Shown here one piece after another: positions 55,926 to 64,000 of a DNA stretch of 64,000 bases. Both the position numbers and the translations under genes were made by a program. A model generated the notes under the pieces. It worked only from the letters and a program-made list of their open reading frames with translations. It had not been told where the DNA came from and did no database searches. Within the stretch, counting starts at the first letter, position 1. The number at the start of each line of letters is the position of its first letter. The DNA is from Silene latifolia (lineage: Eukaryota > Streptophyta > Magnoliopsida > Caryophyllales > Caryophyllaceae). The stretch lies in the NCBI RefSeq assembly GCF_048544455.1, contig NC_133536.1, forward strand, positions 196,419,325 to 196,483,324. Direction: 5' to 3'.

Positions 55926-57702
55926 ATAAGAAAATACTAGAATTGCATAAATAAATACTCTCTCCATTCCACTCAGTACTATATTATAAACTAACTACAA
56001 GATTGACAGCACGAATTGAATATGAATGACTAATTATTTTTAGGTACATAATTTTTTTTTTAGGATTTCAGAAACTTTCAAAAGTATGTTTTATTTGGGT
56101 ATGTATTGCTTTTTTATTCATCAGTTTTCCTTTGAATAATAGCTCTCATAGAATGAAATTGGAGTTGCGAGGAACTCAATCTTATTAAGAAGTTAGACAA
56201 AGAAATTCTATTGACATGGATAATGGCTAAATGTAAATTATTATCTAATATTTATGCATACATGTCATATTATCTATCTAAGTATATATACAAAACATAT
56301 AATGAGATTGCAATGAAATTTGTAGTAGGCTACTATATATTTAACTCATTTTATCATTTATGCAAAACTTTAAAATTTAGAATTTTTGACAAATTGATAT
56401 AGATGATATACTAAGACTAGCATTTATTAAACTTCATAATTATGTCACTATAAAAAATATAATTTATGAGAATTAAAATATTGAGAAGATAAAAAAACCT
56501 TATAATCATTTATTAAACTTCATAATTATGTTACTATAAAAAGTATGTTTTAAACTCCTTACATTGTGAGATTTATCTTTCTCAAAAAGAGAAAGAAAAA
56601 AAAAGAGAAAATAATTCAACATTATGCATTGATTTGTCCTTTCATCTTCACTTACTAACTTTATTTATCCTAAATGAGAAAAGGACGTTCAAACTTTCAC
56701 ATAGAAATTTTAGTACAAAATATATACTATCTAATTAAAACGCAACCTTAACCATTTTTTTTTTACATGGGTGCCATGAATTACTAAACTCATTGATGAT
56801 TTGAAGGTGTTTTTTTGTTTTGTTAAAACCACATGTTATTAGTATATTAATCAAAACAACAACTAAAGTACAATATATAATCTATAAATAATATAAAACG
56901 GCAAGCTTATAGTATAATAACATACCATTCACTTTTTTGGAGAGTTCTAAACAAACCATGTCATCAACTATTATTTAGAAAAAGAAAAAAAAGATAAATT
57001 TCATAATTAAATTTTAAACTGAGTTAAACACCAATAGTATAATTATTGTTAAATTTTTCAATATCTATATCAAAGAAACCGCGTATAAACTATTTTGTAA
57101 CAACACAATCATCAAATTTGGCTTTTCATTCTAAAAGTAAAGCTAAATAGTCGTTAAACATCAAAATAAATACTAGTTAAATTTTTGGATTTTATTATTA
57201 TAAAAATTTGGCTGACAAAATCATCATTTGATTTTTTCAGCGTTTATAGTTCTCACGTATTCTTTCAAAGCAATGTTAACCATTAATCTATTATGAATTA
57301 TAATTCGTGAATAAAAATATAGAAGTTTCTATTTTGAAAATTTTCTTTTAGTTTGAATTATTACATAAATCAACTGTTTTAAATGAAATAATAATAAAAG
57401 GTAGAAAAATGACTGACACGTATTAAATATAATAAAAAAAAAAAGAAAACAATAATAACAATAATCGTTGCAAAAACACTAACAAATGTAGCAATATCCG
57501 TGACAAAATACTAATAATCATGAGCAAAAGTTTAGTAAATTGTGGTCATATACATAACAATAAATATATGCGTATTGATTAATATTTTTTTTCCTTAGGA
57601 GTCTATTTTGTCTTTAAGGTCCAGTGCGATCGCAAATTCGTGTTTGCATGACACTATCGACAACATAGCTACTCCCGTGAATTTCAAGGGTAATAAAACT
57701 AG

Positions 57703-57907
57703 TTATAATATAATTCACAATATGGTAATATTGTGATTGTCTAAGATTATATTAGTCCTAATTTTCTATATTGTGTTAAATATATCTTTATGATATATTG
57801 TAGTTAGATTGAGTTTCCAATTATTACCGTTTTGTAATTGCTTTATAAGCATCCATCGTTTATCAATAATATTAAAGCTATTCAATACAATTCATATATT
57901 CTCTACA
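57703..57907 (+). repeat. 3' LTR of the TRIM-like element, remainder
   Basis: Resumes at TTATAATATAATTCAC and ends TTCTCTACA, matching the 5' LTR with scattered differences. Confidence 0.87.
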
Positions 57908-58021
57908 AAATGAACGTATTAAGTTTGTTGAGGAGCCTAAATTGTACAAATGTAGGATATTTTTGGTTTTTTACCTATGATAATCTTCTAAGATAGGGCA
58001 CCACCGGGTGACGCCTAAATT

Positions 58022-58091
58022 GGGTGCCACCCTCTCACAATCATTTTTAATTGAAGGGGTCCCACTCACCCCATGTGAGAGGGTGGCGCCC
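58022..58091. repeat. 18-bp inverted repeat, GC-rich hairpin
   Basis: GGGTGCCACCCTCTCACA (58022-58039) and TGTGAGAGGGTGGCGCCC (58074-58091) pair with one mismatch around a 34-bp loop, in otherwise AT-rich DNA. Confidence 0.8.
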
Positions 58092-58611
58092 TTTCATTTT
58101 CCTTCGGGCAATCAATTTAAATACGTTAAAAATATGGTGTAAAATAACTGAGCAATTAACGAATTTTCCAATTTAAATAAATATTGATAAATTATTAATC
58201 TTGGAAATTCAACCAAAGTTATAAGTATTCTTAGTTTAAAAATATTTAAGTTTCATTAAACTATTTAAACTATAGTTCAAAATTTATAGTAGATTGAAAA
58301 AACAAAATCAACACCACCGTTATTTATTAGTCATAGTGCTAGTAATTTGAGGCCCAATGTACCAAAATTAGAGAAAAACAATAAAATGTTTGTTATGGGA
58401 TTTGAACACATGACCCACTACATCAATAACACCTTTGTGAAATACATCTAACCATTTTTGCTACTAATTCCGTGAAAAATAAAGAGAGTAAAAACTATTT
58501 TTCCCAAAATCATATAGGGCTATAGCCTATATAGCCTATATAGTAGATCTGCCCATGTATGCAATAGACTGAAATATACTCTCCTATCTATTAAAATTGT
58601 TTTAAGTACAA

Positions 58612-58637
58612 ACAAATCCCTTCACATTGTTCATATG
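58612..58637 (+). repeat. 26-bp direct repeat, right copy
   Basis: Exact copy of 52031-52056; it marks the right edge of the 52-58.6 kb insertion block. Confidence 0.8.
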
Positions 58638-58806
58638 GAATCTTACTTTCTAGTTCTTATGCAGTAAGCCCTTTTCTACTCTTCTAGTTTCGCTCCTGAG
58701 GACAGTAGCACACAGTGCCCAAGGAAAGATGCTTGTGTTGAGGAGGCTTATCCATGGAAACGGTTTTTGCGCATGACTCGATATGGCACAGATATATCAG
58801 CTTCCC

Positions 58807-59813
58807 CTAATGACGGTCCTGTAAAATCAAAAACAGAGTTTAAAGTTGTACAAAATTCAAAGTAAAGAGTTAAATACACACTATTAGTTCATCCAATGTT
58901 GTGCTAGTTCACAACTTAAAAATAACTTTCTGCCTAAGAGGCAAGAGCATAGATTGAAGCACATTCTCAACCAGTTTTAACCTTTTAGTAGCAGAACATA
59001 TAACCAAAATGGCGGCAGAAAATGTTCCTATATGGCTATATGATGCGATGATTGGCAAATAAAACGCAGTTCAATTACAGCAAATAGCAGATTCGGGGAT
59101 TAATAGAACTACAATCAAATCAGCGCAACTCACAAGGATTACTTACCGCGGACAATGAAAACACCAAAAGAAAACACACAGTAATATTTTGTACAATTCA
59201 ATCAGGTTCACAAATTTTTCAGTCACAATTCATAAAACATCAACACAGGATCAAGGAATTTTTTACAGGAATAAATTAGAAAGATCATTGGTAGGTAAGT
59301 CAACATCCTCAAAGATATGAGATTAAGAGATTAATAGAACTACACGTCTACACCACACTAGAGGTAAAAAAAAAAAAAAAACGTACCGGCCCGTGGTTTG
59401 AAGCAGCCTCCTTGTTATCAAACCTACGTTGACAGAGGGTGCACCCGTATGCCAAAATATCCAAACTAGGATCAACAACTACGCTCCCTATTAGGCGACT
59501 CGTCAAAAGCTCGACAGGCGCAACCATCTCCTCATCCCAATCAACCCAATCTCCACTTAGCAAATCAACATTGTCAAATATAGTCCCAGATTTCTGCAGA
59601 ACAGGCATGAAAATAAGATCAGTGACAATTACTTCAGTTTTAAAATGTAAAAAGGAGTTGATCCTATTAGGTTATAGTCCCAGATTTCTCCACTATTTCA
59701 ATTTCCAAATTAGATTAAGGAGACTTACCGATTCCACCATCCAAAGAGATTTCACAAGGCTGAAATCAAATGACACAAGACCATCGCATTCAAAGATCAT
59801 AAAGGGAATATAT
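58807..59813 (-). pseudogene. 3' exons of an unidentified host gene, cut by copia D
   Basis: The minus strand shows a coherent exon chain. Exon a (59813-59729) encodes FECDGLVSFDFSLVKSLW and ends at a GTAAGTC donor. Exon b (59593-59387, 207 bp, phase 0) encodes DWVDWDEEMVAPVELL, VVVDPSLDILAYGCTLCQRR and FDNKEAASNH, between a CTGCAG acceptor and a GTACGT donor. A final short exon starts after TTTTACAG at 58818 and reaches a stop at 58807-58809. Codon use and phase look genuine; I do not recognise the family. The CxxC...H pattern could bind metal. Copia D interrupts exon a at 59814, so the upstream exons, if kept, lie beyond the window. It may also be a duplicated fragment. Confidence 0.5.
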
Positions 59814-61112
59814 TGTTGGAAAATGTGTCCTCAACAATAGTGCGATCACATGATTTAAATATCATTATTAAATCTCATACTAAGAATACGTGAGGGATGA
59901 TTCTTTATACAGTCGACTGACCGTCATTAATCGATAATGATTGGCTAACTAGAGTTTGACATTACTGTCGTGTGTCGGTGGTGGTCAGTTGATCCCTTTA
60001 GGTCACACCTATAGGATGAGGCCCAAATAGATAATTAATTAATTGTATGAGATACAGATTAATTAATTCCTTAATTATGAGAGTGCAAATTTTGCGTCTT
60101 ATTGTAATGTGATTAAATAAGATTTAATTTAGTAATTAAGTGTTAAATTACTAAATTAGTTGAGGTTTTAATATAAGTTTTGAGGTAGAGGTAATTAGTT
60201 ATTTAAAATTACAAGAAGTTGTAATTTTAACTAACTAGTAATTATGGGACCAATTATATGATGATATCATGGTAGTATACTACTCAAAAAGTGGAGTGTA
60301 TATTATATTATTAATTGTAATATTTAAGTGTTAAATGATTACATTAATAATTAATTATGTAAGATAGTTAAACATATGACTTATAAGCATTTGTGAGACA
60401 AATGACAAAAGGCAAAAATGGACCAAAATAGGTCCAAATTTTCGGCCATAATAAGAGCACAAAAGATGCTCTTTTGTCTTATGTTGATGTTGGTTATTGC
60501 GTGATTGTGAAATATCACACAAGCCTTTACATGATACATCTTACACCTATGCTTCCTACACTCTACCTACACTAAACAATAGAGTAAAAACAAAAGCACA
60601 AGATTCCCTACATGGGTAGAGGCCACCGGTTTTTGGCCTTAAAAAGAGAGCATCATTTGCTCATTTTTCTAGTGTGTGTGCTTGTGTTGTTTTTCTCTCT
60701 ATTTTTCTTCATATGCTATTGCAACAAACTCTCTACAATACTAATACTCTCCAATCTATTACTAGAAGTAGTAATACTAGAAATATTAGTATTATTAAGG
60801 TAATATTTCTACTACATATCTAGTTAATATTAGTAGGAATTTTTGGGATTAATCTTGGGTGCAATTTATTGGAGTGGCTTCTATACTTGGAGTCTTAGGA
60901 GGATCATCCATCACATTTAGCTCAAGAACAAGTGAAGGAATGTGACCTTACTTGTGCCCATATATTTCGAACCATTTAATAATGTAAGGAACATTGTTTT
61001 TCTTATAAATCTTTCATTTTGTTATGCATGCATTAGATCTAAAGAACATATAATTAACAAATTAATTAGTTCTCAATTAGAGGAGTCTAATAATAGGTAT
61101 ATAAACCTAACA
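59814..61112 (+). repeat. 5' LTR of copia D
   Basis: 1,299 bp, from TGTTGGAAAATGTGTCC to AAACCTAACA, ended by the primer site. AGGTCACACCTATAGGATG lies at 60000-60018, 186 bp from the start. The 62-63 codon ORFs inside are incidental. Confidence 0.9.
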
Positions 61113-61114
61113 AA

Positions 61115-61126
61115 TGGTATCAGAGC
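61115..61126 (+). other. Copia D primer-binding site
   Basis: TGGTATCAGAGC, two bases after the LTR end, matching initiator methionine tRNA. Confidence 0.93.
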
Positions 61127-63240
61127 ATAAGGATGTTGCATGCATAATCGGTTATTGTTTTTCCGAGTTAAAATGTTAACATATAAAACTAAAAATTTGT
61201 GATTTATAAGAATAAGCCACGAAATCACCATGCATATTATATATTCTGGTCCTAAAATATTTTTAGGTCATTGTTATGATTTATGGAAATTTATTGCTCA
61301 TTTTCATGATTTTTGGTCATTTTATTACATTTTTATGATAAAATGAGAATTAAAATGCTAAAAATAGTTAAACTAAGTTTATGACCTTGAAAACTTTATA
61401 TAACCTCACATGCATATTTTACAAGTTGTGTGTAAAAAGTCGAGTTAATTTGATTAATTTTGCATGATTTATGATTTTTATGAGATAAAAATGGATTAAA
61501 AGAGGTAAAATGGTTAAAATTAGTTAAATTTCGAATTAAGCCATGATTTTTTAATATGATGTCACATGCAAGCTTTGCAGAGTGTATGTAAATTTCTAGA
61601 TTAAAAGATCTTCTTTAGCATGATTTATTGATTTTAGAGTAAAAATGGCATAAATAGTGACTATTTTAGCAAAAATTAGCTAAAACGTATTGCATGGCTT
61701 GAGAAAATTATTTTAAGTTGCATTAATATCCCACTAATTAGATATAAAGTTGTAAAATTTATTGGATTAATTTTCGGATACTTTATGTATTTTATGAGAT
61801 AAAACCGATAAAATGCAACTATATTTTCTCAAAATTAATTCGAAAATTTTAACCATGATTTTTGACATTCTGATTGTCATGGAATTATTCCAGAATGTTC
61901 AAAAATTTAAAATTTAAAATTCAAATTTTGAAATTTTTATAATTTAATTTGGATTTATTTCATATAAATAATGATTTTAAGGTAAAAAATGAGCATAAAA
62001 TTAAATCAAGTTGAATTATTGTCAAAAATTGAGTGATGACTAATTTTTGAGTCCTAAAAAGTGTTAGGATAATTAAATTGAGCTTAGATGTGATTTAAGT
62101 GTTAATTAGTGATTTTAAAAGGTTATTATCATGCATTTCCATAAAACCAGGTTATATGTACGACATAAGTTAAATAGGGCGATTTGGCATGATAGGTACA
62201 TATTATTATAATGCTGCATATTTCAATTGTTGAATGTATTTCATATATATAATTTTTGAATTATGTAATTTTATCTTAGTATGGCCTTAGTTTAATCAAT
62301 ATTACCCGTAATGAAAGGGAATATTGATTCGGTTGTAATTAATGTGATCTCGTATCACTTTTATTTTTATTTTCATTAGTTTTTCCATTTTACAAATGTA
62401 TAATAGGAATAGCTTTGTATTTTTATTATTATTTGTAATTATGGAGCATCTTCAAAGACGGTGCCATTCAGAAAGGTGATCCGACGAAGACGGTGTCTTG
62501 GGAGGCGTGCTAATTGAAGATTCAAGGGACCAAAGGAGTTGGTTTCCGAATATGTAATAGATTATTTGATTTTCTATTTTAGGAAGGCCATACTAGGAAT
62601 TTTATTTATTGCTTTGCATTTCTTTTAATATGTTGCATGCATTGCCAAATCGCCATAACAACACATGCATATCATATCGAGTCATCGACCGTGTCAATTA
62701 TAATTATCATAGTTCACCGCTTTAGTTCATTTAAAACGTGATAGATAATAAATTGACAAGACCTCTCACATATAATAATTGAGATAAAGCCTTACCAAAT
62801 AGTAGAAACCCATGAAGTACCAATTTCATAAGGGAGTTAATCCGGCTTCACCGTAATACAAACCTTGTTACGTTGGCGAAGTGGGGTAGTAAAATGTTAT
62901 TACATCGAAATTTGGATTGAGCTCAACGGAAGTATTGTTGACCGTAGTCGCATGTGTTCCGGGCTAAAGATGAAAATTAGAGTAATTTTTATCGGCCGAG
63001 AGTTCTAAAAGTAGAATCGATTAAAAAGTTAATCCACCGAGTTATATTAATAAGGGATGAATCGGCTCACCGTGCCCGAGTTGATATGAATTTGGATCTC
63101 GGAATCATTTATGTAGTTGGGTGGAGGTCACTATATAAATGCAATACTTGTAGTTAAATTTACGAGTATTATTAAAATGATAGATGAAAATTAATTCCTT
63201 CGTTTCCTATTTTGTAGTCAAATTTGTTTTATCAACCACA
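61127..63240 (+). other. Copia D 5' leader, no gene
   Basis: AT-rich with repeated AAAAT(T/G)GTTAAA-like words and TTTATGATTTTT near 61300-61500. No coding motif recognised. The length matches the 2-kb leader of copia C. Confidence 0.6.
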
Positions 63241-64000
63241 ATGGCAACTCCAATCACGTCCGCATCCACTAGTTCCACCACACTTACCAATGTGTCATGG
63301 CTCCGATCCTTCATGGATCGATGTAAGTTAGAAAAGAATGGGTCTAATTTCGCCGATTGGGATGCGCAACTTCGCTTGGCCGCGCAAGGTGATGACAAGC
63401 TTCGTTACCTTACCGTGGCATCTCCCACCGAACCTAATGCTAGGTCCACCCCCGCTGCTAGGCAAACCTATGAGGTTTACCAAAAGGAGTCGGCCGCGAT
63501 CAAAAATGTGTTGATCTTTGCTATGGAGGCCGAACTCCAACAAAGTGCTATAAAGATTAGCATCGCTCATGAGATCTACATGAAGCTTGTGAACATGTTT
63601 TCACGAGCTCCAAGGGTCATTCAATATGAGGCGGCTTCCGCATTATTTGATCTTAACATCAAAGAGGGCCAAAAGGTGAGCCCTCATGTGCTCAAGTTGA
63701 TGGAGCATGTTGAGACCTTGAAAATGCATAAGGTGGAAATTCCCAATGAACTCATAATTGATCGAATTCTTCATTCCCTCAGCAAAAACAAAGCATATGT
63801 TCAATTCCAGGTGAATTCTAATATGCAAGATAAGAAAGTTTCTCTTGATGAGTTGCACAAAATGCTTGTGCAAGCCGAAAGGGACATGGGGCTAAGTGTT
63901 AGCACCACCAAAGATGTGCTCAATGTCAATCATAAGAGCAAAGGAACCTTCAAGAAGAGCGGGAAAAAGGGAAAGAAGCGAACTCCCAACATGAACATAG
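63241..64000 (+). CDS. Copia D gag (start of gag-pol), intact to window edge
   Basis: The ATG at 63241 opens an uninterrupted frame of 253 codons to the last base of the window. It starts MATPITSASTSSTTLTNVSW and reads LRSFMDRCKLEKNGSNFADW, IKNVLIFAMEAELQ, SHEIYMKL-type and RILHSLSKNK segments that align with Gag of copia C. A Lys-rich stretch (KSKGTFKKSGKKGKKR) at the end is the usual run-up to the zinc knuckle. This start is chosen because copia C Gag begins at the equivalent place. No stop or frameshift is seen, in contrast with every other pol or gag here. Gag would assemble the virus-like particle. Confidence 0.9.
   Translation, partial: MATPITSASTSSTTLTNVSWLRSFMDRCKLEKNGSNFADWDAQLRLAAQGDDKLRYLTVASPTEPNARSTPAARQTYEVYQKESAAIKNVLIFAMEAELQQSAIKISIAHEIYMKLVNMFSRAPRVIQYEAASALFDLNIKEGQKVSPHVLKLMEHVETLKMHKVEIPNELIIDRILHSLSKNKAYVQFQVNSNMQDKKVSLDELHKMLVQAERDMGLSVSTTKDVLNVNHKSKGTFKKSGKKGKKRTPNMNI

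Larger units (their letters stand above)
53924..57702 (+). mobile_element. Helitron 2, non-autonomous
   Basis: Starts TCTATACAATATAATTAAAA after an A and ends CTAG before a T. A stem-loop, CCCGTGAATTTCAAGGG with one mismatch in the stem, lies at about 57674-57690, ahead of TAATAAAACTAG. Rejoining the flanks reproduces the uninterrupted sequence of the 5' LTR, proving both ends. The 3,779 bp are very AT-rich; no Rep or helicase is seen. It contains a 194-bp tandem copy of its own 5' end and several inverted repeats. Confidence 0.93.
52181..57907 (+). mobile_element. TRIM-like short LTR retrotransposon, 3' LTR split by Helitron 2
   Basis: A 229-bp LTR (52181-52409) is followed at once by TGGTATCAGAAG, a primer-binding site. 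About 1.5 kb of CT-rich internal DNA ends in TTGCGAGGG, a polypurine-like tract, and the second LTR (53900-53923 plus 57703-57907). Without the Helitron the element is about 1.95 kb with no gag or pol, as in TRIM elements. AAATG follows the right LTR and also occurs at 52178-52182, so either the LTR starts two bases later than TG or the duplication is imperfect. Confidence 0.82.
52062..58557. mobile_element. Possible hAT-like element ends enclosing a TRIM element
   Basis: CAGGGGCGGAGAC at 52062 and, at the far end, CTGCCCATG (reverse complement CATGGGCAG) resemble the CAGGGGCGGAGC-type termini of plant hAT repeats. Flanks TATGCAAA (52053-52060) and TATGCAAT (58558-58565) are a near-match 8-mer, offset by one base at the left. 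Next to the left end is TATGTAGGGCTAAAT and near the right end ATATAGGGCTATAGCC, typical subterminal wording. No transposase is present. Confidence is limited because the termini are imperfect. Confidence 0.4.
59814..64000 (+). mobile_element. Ty1/copia retrotransposon D, 5' half (continues past window)
   Basis: 5' LTR (59814-61112), primer-binding site, a 2.1-kb leader and an open gag reading frame, all on the plus strand. Gag and LTR wording relate it to copia C (TGTTGGA...GTGTCC start; AGGTCACACCTATAGGATG block). Its right half is outside the window. It is inserted in the host-gene exon at 59813/59814. Confidence 0.92.

Noticed and set aside
56211-56402. 63-codon ORF in Helitron 2
   Set aside because: AT-rich chance ORF with Tyr/Ile/Lys composition and no motif.
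58700-58820. Plus-strand reading with CPRKDACVEEAYPWKRF
   Set aside because: Looks mildly protein-like, but it overlaps the better supported minus-strand last exon and 3' UTR and has no recognised family.

Overview
This is plant nuclear DNA, almost certainly from a flowering plant. All 64 kb read as transposable elements nested inside one another. The lineages are plant ones: Ty1/copia of the Ale/Retrofit and Angela-like types, a Ty3/gypsy chromovirus, a plant L1 LINE with an RNase H domain, a CACTA/EnSpm DNA transposon carrying an Ulp1-type protease gene, two Helitrons, a TRIM-like short LTR element and probable hAT ends. The motif TACTCCGTA, common in Caryophyllales repeats, fits a eudicot such as Caryophyllales, but that is only a weak hint. 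I see no intact host gene, tRNA or rRNA gene, or CRISPR array. All positions were read by eye.

Layout, left to right. 1-7062: degraded copia A (5' part outside the window), whose RT is split by a 2,950-bp solo LTR (1366-4315) with target-site duplication (TSD) CTGGT. About 7069-15481: an L1 on the minus strand, whose endonuclease is split by Helitron 1 (10736-14834). 15482-48363: copia B on the minus strand, which hosts three later insertions. These are CACTA (18757-28344, TSD AAA) in its protease/integrase boundary, copia C (29247-38017, TSD GTTGC) in gag, and gypsy chromovirus E (38858-48181, TSD CGGAA) in its leader. 48364-52029: gypsy-like element F, with gag and protease but no RT or integrase, abutting a truncated copia B LTR. 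52062-58557: possible hAT-like shell holding a TRIM-like element (52181-57907), whose 3' LTR holds Helitron 2 (53924-57702). 58807-59813: apparent 3' exons of an unidentified host gene on the minus strand, cut by copia D. 59814-64000: copia D, with 5' LTR, primer site, long leader and a gag ORF open to the window edge.

Several boundaries are confirmed inside the window, because removing the insertion restores the interrupted protein frame or matches a second uninterrupted LTR. This gives a relative order: L1 before Helitron 1 and copia B; copia B before CACTA, C and E; TRIM before Helitron 2.

The least ordinary items are four. Element F encodes a Gag-protease polyprotein continuing into about 340 unrecognised residues with a hydrophobic segment, ending inside the 3' LTR. 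The CACTA element carries two genes, each with its own repeat-array promoter and leader intron. A SINE-like Pol III box region lies inside both LTRs of copia C. The two Helitrons have exact, internally documented empty sites.
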